From positions 62,001 through 126,000 of the forward strand of contig NZ_JACHXM010000001.1 in assembly GCF_014192055.1 (NCBI RefSeq): a stretch of 64,000 bases of DNA, in the 5' to 3' direction. Below the pieces are notes generated by a model, which worked only from the letters and a program-made list of their open reading frames with translations, searched no databases and was not told the origin of the DNA. The stretch comes from Halomonas organivorans (lineage in GTDB: Bacteria > Pseudomonadota > Gammaproteobacteria > Pseudomonadales > Halomonadaceae). The translations under genes and the position numbers were made by a program. Below are positions 8,510-16,770 of this stretch, one piece after another. How positions within the stretch are numbered: the first letter of the stretch is position 1; every line of letters starts with the position of its first letter.

Positions 8510-9580
8510 TCATGGAGACTGTGGCAAGTTTTTTCGAAAACGCCCTGGCGAGACGCCAAACAGTTGACTGAAGCAGCGCCGAAAGTGAGAAATATTAACA
8601 AAACCCGTCGCAACGGCAATATCGGCAAGCGTCTTGTTGGTATGTTGCAATAGCTGACGAGCTTGAGTAAGCCGCAATTCCAGATAGTAACGTGACGGTG
8701 ACGTGTCGAGATGACTCCCGAACAGCCGCTCCAACTGACGTCTCGAGATACCCACACAGTCCGCCAACTCCTCTACCGATAGCGGCTCATCGATATTGTT
8801 TCGCATTAACTCCAGCGCGCTTTTCAGGGACTTTGGCAGCAAGTTGTTACGATCGATGCTAATGGCAGAAATATCAATCACATCCGATTTCTTGTCGCAG
8901 CTCAAGACTTCCTCTATCGCACTGATGCAAGCACCATCACAGTCACGACTGAGAATCGACAGCATCATATCCAAGGAGCTATTGGCTCCGGCACAGCTCA
9001 CTCGATCACGATCCACCACATAACTCTGCTGGGAAATCTTCACCCCAGGGAATTCTTCCGACATCATGGCTCGCCCATCGGGATGGAATGCACATTCGTA
9101 CCCCTCCAACAAGCCGGCTTCAGCGATGAAATAAGAGCCGTTCCATAGCCCACCCAGCACACAGCCCACATGATCCGCGGTTTTCAACTTGGCTCTCAAT
9201 CGAGGAGGAGAACACATCTCAAGGCGATAACCACCGCAGAGAATCAGGTAGTCGAAAGTATCTTCTTCGAGATCTTCCAAAGAATAATCTACCGCAACCT
9301 CAATACCTAAATCGCTGACGACTTTTCCTCCGACATCCGCGGCACTCACGACGGAAAACTCATAGATAATATTCGATCTCACCAAGTTAGCAGTCACCAA
9401 GGCATCAAGCGCGCCCGTAAATGCCATCAGAGAAAAATTCTCGAACAAGATAAAAGCAAACCTTCTCTTTTCCACCCCAACTCCCTCGCCAACTTCTAGG
9501 TCGACGAAGGGCCTATTCTTGCTAGCCAAAGGGCTTGAAAAACCGAAACCATTATTCATGTTTTTACCGGCGATCATCAT
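8510..9580 (-). CDS. GlxA-type AraC-family regulator with DJ-1/PfpI domain
   Basis: A 356-residue regulator. Residues about 35-215 form a DJ-1/PfpI (class I amidotransferase-like) sensor domain with FDYLILCGGYRLE; the nucleophile-elbow region reads VLGGLWNGSYFIAEAG without the usual cysteine. The last 100 residues are an AraC helix-turn-helix pair (SVEELADCVGISRRQLERLF and TLADIAVATGFVNISHFRRCF). Such GlxA/ArgR-like proteins control uptake or catabolism of amino acids and quaternary amines. It sits between the arginine-type ABC operon and a TRAP operon and could control either. By eye its base composition is clearly lower in GC than its neighbours, suggesting transfer. The start is uncertain: MMIAG (used here) or MNNGF seven codons later. 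Confidence 0.85.
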   Translation of the reverse strand: MMIAGKNMNNGFGFSSPLASKNRPFVDLEVGEGVGVEKRRFAFILFENFSLMAFTGALDALVTANLVRSNIIYEFSVVSAADVGGKVVSDLGIEVAVDYSLEDLEEDTFDYLILCGGYRLEMCSPPRLRAKLKTADHVGCVLGGLWNGSYFIAEAGLLEGYECAFHPDGRAMMSEEFPGVKISQQSYVVDRDRVSCAGANSSLDMMLSILSRDCDGACISAIEEVLSCDKKSDVIDISAISIDRNNLLPKSLKSALELMRNNIDEPLSVEELADCVGISRRQLERLFGSHLDTSPSRYYLELRLTQARQLLQHTNKTLADIAVATGFVNISHFRRCFSQLFGVSPGRFRKNLPQSP

Positions 9581-9727
9581 CTCTACCAGACTTGCTTGGA
9601 AGGCGACAGTGAGGACGCACGCACCAGCCCGGCACTATCGTCGAGTAAGAAAACAATCGACCTGCAATTATTTAACGCACCCGAGCTAAGGCATGCGACA
9701 ACAACGATGGCAACCCGATAAACAGCA

Positions 9728-9766
9728 GAAAATAGAAGCACCCTCGACGACGACGCCGAGGGTGCT
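9728..9766 (-). terminator. Intrinsic terminator of the TRAP operon
   Basis: AGCACCCTCG (9737-9746) pairs perfectly with CGAGGGTGCT (9757-9766). On the minus strand the stem is followed by TCTATTTTCTG. It lies just after the stop of the large permease gene. Confidence 0.8.
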
Positions 9767-9768
9767 GC

Positions 9769-11055
9769 CTATAGCAGGTTGGGCAGCCAAAGAATCAGCT
9801 CGGGAAACACGGTAAAGATCCCTACGGCAGCCAGCAGAATCATCCAGTAGGGTAGCGAGGCCCTGGCAGCATCTGGCAGTGTCACCTCATTGCGAGTGAT
9901 CGAGCAGAGTACGAACAGATTGAGCCCCACCGGCGGCGTGATCATCCCGATCTCCATCAGCAGCGTCACGATGACGCCGAACCAGACAGGGTCGAAGCCC
10001 AGGCTGGTCACCATCGGAAACGTGATGGGCAGGGTCATCAGCAGCAGGGAGATTCCGTCGAAGAAGCAGCCAAGCAGCAGGTAGACCAGGACGATCATCA
10101 GCAGGATACCGTAGCGATCCAACCCGATTCCGGCGATGGCATCAACGGCAGCCCTTGGCAGTCCGAGAAGGCTCACCGCCTGGGAGAGAATCACCGTGCC
10201 GATCAGAATCATGGCGATGGCCCCGAACATCATCGAGGCATGCTTGAAGGCCTCCCACAGCTTCTCGAGATCAAGATCTCCCCACGTCAATCCAAGGACG
10301 ATGCTGGCCGCCACCCCTAGAGCCGCCGCCTCGGTGGGCGTGGCGATGCCCATGTAGATGGTGCCCAGCACGAAGAAGATCAGGATCGGCAGTGGCCAGA
10401 CTTCCAGCAGGCCACGGCCCACGGCGCCCCAGTCCATGCTGTCCTCCCGCGGCGGAGAGACCGACGACCCAAGGCTCGAGCGCACCATGATCCAGGCGAA
10501 GAACGCCATCGCGATCAGCAGGCCGGGCAGCATGCCGGCCAGGAACAGCTTGCCGATCGACACGTTCTGGGTCGCTCCGTAGATCAACAGCGCCAGGCTG
10601 GGTGGGATCAACAGCCCGAGGGTGCCGCCCGCCGCCAGCGTGCCCACGACCATGCTCGGAGAGTAGCCGCGCCGGCTCAGCTCGGGATACCCCACTGAGC
10701 CGATCGCCGCCGCGGTCGAGGTGCTCGACCCGCTCACCGCGCCGAACAGCGTGCAGACCGCGATATTGGTGTGCAGCAGCTGCCCGGGGATCCGCCGGAA
10801 CAACGGCGTCAGACCGTTGTAGACCCGGGTCGAGACGCCGCTGGCCAGCAGGATGTCGCCCAGGAAGATGAACAGCGGCACGGCGCTGAGGGTGAACTCG
10901 GTCAGCAGGTTCCACGCCGAGTTGATCGCCAGCGCCGAGGCCCCGCCGGCCTGGAAGTGCAGCAGAATGAAGCCGGTCAGCCCCAGGGCTGCCCCCAGTA
11001 CGGCGCCACTGCCTAGAAAGACCAGCAGACCGGCGCTCAGAATCGCCCAACTCAT
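9769..11055 (-). CDS. dctM: TRAP transporter large permease DctM
   Basis: A 428-residue inner-membrane protein with about twelve hydrophobic segments. Conserved DctM elements include SGSSTSTAAAIGSVGYPELSRRGY, GTLAAGGTLGLLIPPSLALLIYG, TPTEAAALG and TPPVGLNLFVL. It is the Na+-coupled transport subunit working with DctQ and the DctP receptor. The start ATG (MSWAIL) has a GAGGAGGGCC ribosome site and overlaps the end of dctQ by 4 bases, so the two are translationally coupled. The substrate is probably a carboxylate or related acid but is not predictable. A strong intrinsic terminator follows. Confidence 0.92.
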   Translation of the reverse strand: MSWAILSAGLLVFLGSGAVLGAALGLTGFILLHFQAGGASALAINSAWNLLTEFTLSAVPLFIFLGDILLASGVSTRVYNGLTPLFRRIPGQLLHTNIAVCTLFGAVSGSSTSTAAAIGSVGYPELSRRGYSPSMVVGTLAAGGTLGLLIPPSLALLIYGATQNVSIGKLFLAGMLPGLLIAMAFFAWIMVRSSLGSSVSPPREDSMDWGAVGRGLLEVWPLPILIFFVLGTIYMGIATPTEAAALGVAASIVLGLTWGDLDLEKLWEAFKHASMMFGAIAMILIGTVILSQAVSLLGLPRAAVDAIAGIGLDRYGILLMIVLVYLLLGCFFDGISLLLMTLPITFPMVTSLGFDPVWFGVIVTLLMEIGMITPPVGLNLFVLCSITRNEVTLPDAARASLPYWMILLAAVGIFTVFPELILWLPNLL

Positions 11056-11561
11056 GACAGGCCCTCCTCGGATGAAGCCGCATCGCGGCCAGACAGCCCT
11101 TGCAGCCCGTTTCTGACGATGATCAGGATGCACAGCAGCATCGACAGCGGCATCAGCGCCATCCAGGGCCACAGCAGCACCCCGCTGATCTCGGAACGAG
11201 AGCCGATCTGCAGCGAAAAGACCATGAAATCCCAGGCCTCGTAGGCGAAGATGCCAGCGAAGGCGACGAAGATCGCATTGGCAAAGATGTCGGCCGCCAC
11301 GGCCAGCCGCGGGGAGAACGTGCGCACCAGCATATCGATGCGAATGTGCTGACTGGTATTCAGCACATGGGGAAGCGACAGGAACGAGAGAGACAGAAAC
11401 AGCAGGCCGGAAAGCTCATCGGAAAACCCGATGGGGCTTCCGGCCAGATATCTCATCAGGGTGCTGACCAGCACCAGGCCGGTCATGAACACCCCTCCAC
11501 ACACACCTATCAGAAAAACCCCATATACCAGTCTGTCCAACCAGGTAGACAAGACTTTCAT
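11052..11561 (-). CDS. dctQ: TRAP transporter small permease DctQ
   Basis: A 169-residue membrane protein with four predicted transmembrane helices, matching the length and topology of DctQ. MRYLAGSPIGFSDELSGLLFLSLSFLSLPHVL is the conserved region that includes the helix 2 Glu and Asp seen in the family. It links the receptor and the large permease. It starts 26 bases after the receptor gene and overlaps dctM by 4 bases. Confidence 0.9.
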   Translation of the reverse strand: MKVLSTWLDRLVYGVFLIGVCGGVFMTGLVLVSTLMRYLAGSPIGFSDELSGLLFLSLSFLSLPHVLNTSQHIRIDMLVRTFSPRLAVAADIFANAIFVAFAGIFAYEAWDFMVFSLQIGSRSEISGVLLWPWMALMPLSMLLCILIIVRNGLQGLSGRDAASSEEGLS

Positions 11562-11587
11562 GAAATGCCTCTTCTGTCGGTGACGAC

Positions 11588-12607
11588 TTACTGGGAATCG
11601 CTCTGTAGCTCACCGGTCACGGTGTCGTAGTAGCGAATGCCCTCGTCGCCGGCTTCGCTGGCCATTTCATGCCAGGCTTCCCAGGCGGCGTCCACGAAGG
11701 TCTGCACGTCCTCGTCCGAGAACGCCGGCAGCACGGTGATACCCATGGCTTCGCGCTCCTCGCGGGCCTCGGCCTCGCGCTCGGGATCCACCGCCTTGTC
11801 ACGGGTCTCCTGCCAGATCTGTTCACCGGCCCGCGTCAGGATCTCCTGCTGCTGCTCATCCAGGCTGTTCCAGGTGCGATCGCTGACACCAAACATCCAG
11901 GGAGAAGCCGCCCAGGGATGCAGGTAGGCCTCGTAGTCGGTCACTTCCTGCAGGGAAACCGTCTTGGCCACGGTCGAGAGATAGTAGGCACAGTCCACGA
12001 CCCCGGTCTGCAAGGCCAGGTACATGTCGTTCTGGGGAATCACCTGGGCCGAGATGCCAAGGCGGTCGAAAGTATCGACGAGATGGCCCGACCAGACCCG
12101 TACCTTCTTGTCGCGCAGCCCCTCGAGAGTATTGACCGGCTCCTTGCAGTGCAGGCCCACGTCGAATACCGGGGCGACGACGCCACCAACGGTATGGACG
12201 CCCCAGTCGGCATAGCCCTCGCGATACAGCTTGCGCAGAGTGGGCAGTATGTCGAGGTGCTGCTCCGCCTCGGTAATCGCGCCCTGGGCGTAGATGGAGG
12301 CCATTTCCGGGGCGTCACGGTTGTAGTACTCGCCGTACATCAGCGCCATGTCGACCATGCCGCGCTGCATGATGCGCAGCATGTCGACTTCCTTCAGGCC
12401 CAGCGACCCCGCATGGTAGACATCGACCTGCAACTGGCCGTCGGAATACTCGTCGACCAGCTCTGAGAAACGCTCCAGGTAGGCCGCCTCGGGGCGCGAC
12501 TCGGCCAGACCGCTGTGAAACTTCAGTGTCCGAACGTCGGACCAGGCCTGAGTTGCGGCCCCCATCAGCGCCAGTGAGACGCTTGCCGCCAGCATTGTTT
12601 TTTTCAC
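11588..12607 (-). CDS. dctP: TRAP transporter substrate-binding protein DctP
   Basis: A 339-residue precursor with a signal peptide of about 23 residues (cleavage near AWS-D). The fold shows LKFHSGLAESRPEAAYLERFSELV, YHAGSLGLKEVDMLRIMQRGMVDMALM, KVRVWSGHLVDTFDRLG (with the conserved ligand-carboxylate Arg region) and QTGVVDCAYY. It captures a periplasmic carboxylate and hands it to DctQM encoded downstream. It is the first gene of the operon, and the regulator beyond the operon end is the nearest candidate controller. A polar insertion EREAEAREEREAMG near residue 275 is notable but not unusual for the group. Confidence 0.9.
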   Translation of the reverse strand: MKKTMLAASVSLALMGAATQAWSDVRTLKFHSGLAESRPEAAYLERFSELVDEYSDGQLQVDVYHAGSLGLKEVDMLRIMQRGMVDMALMYGEYYNRDAPEMASIYAQGAITEAEQHLDILPTLRKLYREGYADWGVHTVGGVVAPVFDVGLHCKEPVNTLEGLRDKKVRVWSGHLVDTFDRLGISAQVIPQNDMYLALQTGVVDCAYYLSTVAKTVSLQEVTDYEAYLHPWAASPWMFGVSDRTWNSLDEQQQEILTRAGEQIWQETRDKAVDPEREAEAREEREAMGITVLPAFSDEDVQTFVDAAWEAWHEMASEAGDEGIRYYDTVTGELQSDSQ

Positions 12608-12796
12608 TTCAGGTTCCCTTGGTTGGAAAACTCTTTAAGAACCTCTCACAAAGCCAGGCTGACACTGGCACTGAATGCGAACAAAAGGGTGCCATATGCG
12701 ACAAACTGTGCACTTTCATCTCTCGCCGGTGTCACATTCGTTTCGTCTTGCCGAATCACCCCCTCGCCTCCGGGCACGACATTCCTAGTCGGCCAA

Positions 12797-12833
12797 ACGC
12801 CAACGGCCCCGACAGTGTCGGGGCCGTTGGCGT
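12797..12833 (-). terminator. Long perfect hairpin after the cadR-like gene
   Basis: ACGCCAACGGCCCCGACA (12797-12814) pairs perfectly with TGTCGGGGCCGTTGGCGT (12816-12833), an 18-base stem. No T tract follows on either strand. It lies between the end of the regulator gene and the promoter of the TRAP operon and probably insulates the latter. Confidence 0.6.
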
Positions 12834-12864
12834 CATGGTCCGGCGTTGCCTCGAGTGACGTCGA

Positions 12865-13326
12865 TCACACCCTTGGATGCACGCCGGGCACATGGTCGTC
12901 CCCGGTCTGGGCCAGGGCCGATGCGTCCTCTGCTGGCGGATGCGCCAAGGCATCGAGGATGCCGCACTCGGCGGCGGAACTCTGCCCCTGACAGCGCTCG
13001 CGCAGCGCCTGCAGCGCACGCTCCAGTGCCTGGAGCTGGGCAATGCGCGCCGCCACGTGCTCCAGGTGTGCGTCGATCAAGGCGTCGGCTTCGTGACAGG
13101 GCCGATCGGGATGATCATGGCAGTCCAGCAGGGCCCGGATCTCGCCCAGCGTCATGTCCAGCGCCCGGCAGTGACGAATGAAGGCCAGGCGCTCGACATG
13201 GGCCTCGCCGTAGAGGCGGTAGTTGGCCTCGCTGCGCGCCGGCTCGGGCAGCAGCCCTTCGCGTTCGTAGTAGCGGATGGTGACGACGCGGCAGTCGGTG
13301 AGCCGCGCCAGTTCGCCGATCTTCAT
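12865..13326 (-). CDS. cadR: MerR-family Cd(II)/Pb(II)-responsive regulator, CadR/PbrR type
   Basis: A 153-residue regulator starting MKIGELARLTDCRVVTIRYYEREGLLPEP, the MerR DNA-binding domain. A long dimerisation helix follows and carries the metal-site cysteines of the CadR/PbrR branch: Cys77 (RPCHEA), Cys112 (ERCQGQ) and Cys121 (AECGIL). In this family the metal complex twists a suboptimal promoter to activate an efflux ATPase gene. No cadA-like ATPase is present here. The gene instead diverges from a TraX-family gene. A perfect palindromic MerR-type operator lies 25 bases upstream of its start, suggesting autoregulation. Confidence 0.88.
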   Translation of the reverse strand: MKIGELARLTDCRVVTIRYYEREGLLPEPARSEANYRLYGEAHVERLAFIRHCRALDMTLGEIRALLDCHDHPDRPCHEADALIDAHLEHVAARIAQLQALERALQALRERCQGQSSAAECGILDALAHPPAEDASALAQTGDDHVPGVHPRV

Positions 13327-13350
13327 GACAAGCTCCGGTGAAGACTTTCC

Positions 13351-13367
13351 CCTATAGTGACTATAGG
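13351..13367. promoter_or_regulatory. MerR/CadR-type operator
   Basis: CCTATAGTGACTATAGG is a perfect 7-3-7 palindrome. It closely resembles the operators bound by CadR/PbrR-type regulators (CCTATAGTnnCTACAGG, from memory). It lies in the short region between the regulator start and the divergent TraX-family gene. Recognisable -35 and -10 elements are poor on both strands, as usual for MerR-activated promoters. Confidence 0.75.
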
Positions 13368-13506
13368 CCAGGCGTCGGGCAAGCCGCTGGCGGTGCCGTC
13401 CCCGGACGGCGACACCCGATGCAGAGAATCGACAAGCGCCTATTTTTGCCGAACCGCTCTCTCGCTCGCCGGTCACCGAAAGGGTCACTCATACCGGGAG
13501 ATCACG

Positions 13507-14310
13507 ATGCCGCTCGCTGCCAATGCCGATGCCACCGTCACCCGCCCCTCCTCGGCCTGGACCGGCTGGGGCCAGTGGCTGGCGCTGGTCACCATGACCC
13601 TCGACCACCTGGCCCGCTACGCCATGCCCGACGCCTGGCACATGGGCTGGATCGACTCCTCGCTTGGCCGCGTCGCCTTCCCGCTGTTTGCCGCCATGGT
13701 CGCCTGGCACGGACTCTTCAACACCCGCGATCCGTTGCGCTATGCGCGGCGCGTGCTGGTGATCGGGCTGATCGCCCAGTTGCCCTACGCGCTGATGCCC
13801 CGCGACGTCGACGGGCTGATCCTCAATATCTGCTTCACCCTGTCGCTGGGCCTGATCGGCGGCGCCTGGCTGCAGGGACTCCCGGGGCGGCTGGCGAACG
13901 GCACCGCCCCCTGGCGTGCAGTCGCCGAGGGGCTCGGCGCGCTGGCGGTCTGGGCCCTGGCAGGCCAGGTCGTCGAATACGGCCACCTGGGCCTGCTGAT
14001 GATTCCGTTCTACATGCTAGCCTTGCGCAGCCTTCACTCGTCCGGCAGCGGGCTGAACGAGCACCTCGCGAGCGTCGCCGCCGCACTGCCGGTGCTGGTC
14101 ACCGCCGGCTTGATGAACAGCTCCGGGATGGCCAAGACCGTCACCGTCGCCACCTGCCTGGCGGTCCTGCTGCTGGCTGCCGGCGCCCACCGCCTCTCGC
14201 CCCGGGTGCCTGTGCAAATGCCTCGCCGCCTGTGGCTGGCCTGGTATCCCGCGCACTTCGCCGCCATCGCGCTATGGCTGGGGCTCACCGGCGGTCTTGC
14301 CGGTGCCTGA
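13507..14310 (+). CDS. TraX-family polytopic membrane protein
   Basis: A 267-residue inner-membrane protein with about eight hydrophobic segments. WLALVTMTLDHLARYA, LGRVAFPLFAAMVAWHG and YGHLGLLMIPFYML are conserved in TraX-family proteins. TraX of the F plasmid acetylates pilin, and chromosomal homologues are acyltransferase-like proteins of unknown role. A GGGAG ribosome site (ACCGGGAGATCACG) defines the start within a longer open frame. It lies downstream of a CadR-type operator, which is an unusual context. Its stop is only 10 bases from the opposing end of the N-ATPase operon, leaving no room for a separate terminator. Confidence 0.75.
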   Translation: MPLAANADATVTRPSSAWTGWGQWLALVTMTLDHLARYAMPDAWHMGWIDSSLGRVAFPLFAAMVAWHGLFNTRDPLRYARRVLVIGLIAQLPYALMPRDVDGLILNICFTLSLGLIGGAWLQGLPGRLANGTAPWRAVAEGLGALAVWALAGQVVEYGHLGLLMIPFYMLALRSLHSSGSGLNEHLASVAAALPVLVTAGLMNSSGMAKTVTVATCLAVLLLAAGAHRLSPRVPVQMPRRLWLAWYPAHFAAIALWLGLTGGLAGA

Positions 14311-14320
14311 TGTCGATCGG

Positions 14321-15226
14321 CTATATCCCCTGAGCGTTCCCGCCCGGCCCCGGGCGTTGCGCCGCGCCGGCGATCACCTCGAAGCCGCCGACCACTTCCA
14401 GCAGCTCGGCGGTGATCAGCGCCTGCCGGGCGCGGCGCAGTTCCTGGGTGAGGGTATCGAGGCGCTCGTCCAGGTTGCGCTGGGCGGCCTGCATGGCACT
14501 GCGCCGGCTGGCATGCTCGCTGGCCAGGGACTCCGCACAGGCGCGAAACAGCGAGACGAACAGCAGCTGCCCCACCAGCCGTCGCAGCAGGACCCCGGGG
14601 GCCATGCGAAAGCCGGGCAGGCGTCGCGACGGCCAGGCCGGCGCCTCGGTACGCGAGTAACGGTGCAGGTCTACCGGCAGCAGGGAAAGGGTCACCGCTC
14701 CGGCAAGCTCGGCGCCGCTGCGGCGATGATGAAATAACACAATCCGCTGGACGCCCTGCTGTTCCCAGGCATCGACGCGCTCGAGCAGCGCCTGCACCGT
14801 GCGGGTAATACGCGCCGCCGAGCCTGGCATCTCCAGGCAGGCTTCGCAGACCTGCCCCCGGTCGGCGAGTCCGTCGGCCGCCCGCGCCCCCACCGCCAGC
14901 CACCGGCAGCGTGAGGGCGTTTCCAGTTGCGACAGCGCATGGTCGACGATCGCCTCATTGAAACGCCCGCACAGGCCGTGGTCGGAGCCGAACACGATGG
15001 CCCCCACAGGCATCGTCGGCGGCGGTATCGCCACCGCTGGCACCGCCACGTCACGCAGCACGGCCTGCAGCCCCAGCTCGACGGTGGTGGCATAGCCGGC
15101 CAACGCCTCCGCGGCCTGCTCGTACTGGCGGATGCTCGCCGACGACAGCGACTTCATGGTCCTGACGATGGTATGCAGCTCGCGCAGCGTGCCCAATTGT
15201 CCCTGCAGCGTTTCGAGCGCTTCCAT
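14321..15226 (-). CDS. atpG: N-ATPase gamma subunit AtpG
   Basis: A 301-residue gamma subunit. Its N-terminus MEALETLQGQLGTLRELHTIVRTMKSLS and C-terminal RRSAMQAAQRNLDERLDTLTQELRRARQALITAELLEVVGG are the coiled-coil shaft that turns inside the alpha/beta hexamer. VGAIVFGSDHGLCGRFNEAI is the conserved Rossmann-like core. The sequence is divergent from housekeeping AtpG, as expected for N-ATPases. It is the last gene of the operon, starting 4 bases after atpA stops, with its GGGGGAG ribosome site formed by the end of atpA. Confidence 0.9.
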   Translation of the reverse strand: MEALETLQGQLGTLRELHTIVRTMKSLSSASIRQYEQAAEALAGYATTVELGLQAVLRDVAVPAVAIPPPTMPVGAIVFGSDHGLCGRFNEAIVDHALSQLETPSRCRWLAVGARAADGLADRGQVCEACLEMPGSAARITRTVQALLERVDAWEQQGVQRIVLFHHRRSGAELAGAVTLSLLPVDLHRYSRTEAPAWPSRRLPGFRMAPGVLLRRLVGQLLFVSLFRACAESLASEHASRRSAMQAAQRNLDERLDTLTQELRRARQALITAELLEVVGGFEVIAGAAQRPGPGGNAQGI

Positions 15227-15230
15227 GTCG

Positions 15231-16766
15231 TCACTCCCCCGGCGTCGCAGCGAATCCGGCCAGTGCCTCGCCGGCGACCGCCAGCAGTTGCTCCCACTGG
15301 GCCGCCTCCAGCGCCTGGCCGGTGTCCAGGCGCCGGCAGGCCTCGTCCAGCCGCTCGAGCACTCGCTGTCGAACGGCCGCCTCGCCCTCGGCGATCCTCG
15401 CCAGCGGCAGGGCATCGAACAGCCCGGCGTTGACCGCCTTGAGCACCGCCAGCTGCTCGGCGACGGACGCCGGGCGGTGTTCCGGCTGCCGGAGAACCTC
15501 TCGCACGCGCCGCCCGTGCTCGATCGCCCGTCGCGTGGGGTCGTCCAGGCGGGTGGCGAAGCGCGAGAATGTTTCCAGCTCCTCGAACTGGGCATGGGCG
15601 AGGCGCAGGTCGCCGGACACCTCGCGAAAGGCCGGATACTGGGCCGCACCGCCGACCCGCGACACCGAACGCCCCACGTCGATGGCCGGCAGTTGGCCCT
15701 TGTGGAACAGGGTCGGCGACAGGTAGACCTGGCCGTCGGTGATCGAGATCAGGTTGGTGGGAATATAGGCCGACATGTCCTGCCCCTGGGTCTCGATGAT
15801 CGGCAGCGTGGTCAGCGAGCCGCCGCCCTGCGACGCCGCCAGGTGCGTCGAACGCTCCAGCAGCCGCGAATGGATGTAGAAGATATCGCCGGGGAAGGCC
15901 TCGCGCCCGGGCGGCCGCCTGGCCAGCAGCGACAGCTCGCGATAGGCCCGCGCATGCCGGGTCAGGTCGTCGATCACCAGCAGCACGTCGCGCCCCCGTG
16001 CCATGAAATACTCCGCCATGCTCATGGCGGCATAGGGAGTGATGAAGCGCAGCCCCGCGGTGTCGGCGTCCGACGCCACCACCACCAGGGTGTGGGTGAG
16101 CGCTCCGGAGGTGCGCAGGGTGTCCACCACCCGCGACACCGCGGTGCCGCGCTGGCCGACCGCACAGTAGATACACAGCACGCCGCTGTCGCGCTGGTTG
16201 AGGATGGCGTCCACGGCCACCGAGGTCTTGCCGGTCAGTCGGTCACCGACGATCAGTTCACGCTGGCCGCGGCCGATGGGGATGAGGGCATCGATGACCT
16301 TGATGCCGGTCTGCAGCGGCGCCTCGACCGGCGCCCGGTCCAGCACGCCCGGGGCCGGCCGCTCCACCGGCCAGCGCTCGAGCTCGCCGAGCGGCTCGCC
16401 GCCGTCGAGCTCCCGGCCGGTGGCGTCGATCACCCGGCCGAGCAGCGCCTCGCCCACCGGGGTATCGGCCTCGCGGCCGGTGGCGCGGACCCGGCTCCCG
16501 GCGGCGAGACTCGGTGGATCATCCAGCAGCATGACCTCGACCGCCTCCGGCGCCAGGTCGAAGACGATACCCGCAGTGCCATCGGCGAAGGTCACCAGTT
16601 CCTCGGCGGTAACGCTCGGCAGCCCCTCGACGCGAGCGATCCCGCCGCCGATCTCGACCACACGCCCCACTTCCTGCAGGCGCAGTCCGAGCCGCGTGTG
16701 CGCCGCCGCCGCCGACAACCGCTCGAGGGTATGCGTCAACCGCGCCTCCAGCCGCCTCTCCGCCAT
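15231..16766 (-). CDS. atpA: N-ATPase alpha subunit AtpA
   Basis: A 511-residue alpha subunit with Walker A GDRLTGKTSV, AVGQRGTAVSRVV, LLVIDDLTRHARAYRELSLLARRPPGREAFPGDIFYIHSRLLERS and the arginine-finger region VGGAAQYPAF. It forms the non-catalytic positions of the F1-like hexamer. The N-terminal segment is short, about 20 residues before the beta-barrel. That is consistent with the absence of a delta subunit gene in this operon type. Spacing of 4 bases on both sides indicates one polycistronic message. Confidence 0.93.
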   Translation of the reverse strand: MAERRLEARLTHTLERLSAAAAHTRLGLRLQEVGRVVEIGGGIARVEGLPSVTAEELVTFADGTAGIVFDLAPEAVEVMLLDDPPSLAAGSRVRATGREADTPVGEALLGRVIDATGRELDGGEPLGELERWPVERPAPGVLDRAPVEAPLQTGIKVIDALIPIGRGQRELIVGDRLTGKTSVAVDAILNQRDSGVLCIYCAVGQRGTAVSRVVDTLRTSGALTHTLVVVASDADTAGLRFITPYAAMSMAEYFMARGRDVLLVIDDLTRHARAYRELSLLARRPPGREAFPGDIFYIHSRLLERSTHLAASQGGGSLTTLPIIETQGQDMSAYIPTNLISITDGQVYLSPTLFHKGQLPAIDVGRSVSRVGGAAQYPAFREVSGDLRLAHAQFEELETFSRFATRLDDPTRRAIEHGRRVREVLRQPEHRPASVAEQLAVLKAVNAGLFDALPLARIAEGEAAVRQRVLERLDEACRRLDTGQALEAAQWEQLLAVAGEALAGFAATPGE

Positions 16767-16770
16767 CGTG

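Noticed and set aside
12865..13326. Regulator as a copper-type CueR or zinc-type ZntR
   Set aside because: The cysteines at 77, 112 and 121 and the CGIL tail fit the CadR/PbrR branch rather than the paired cysteines of CueR.
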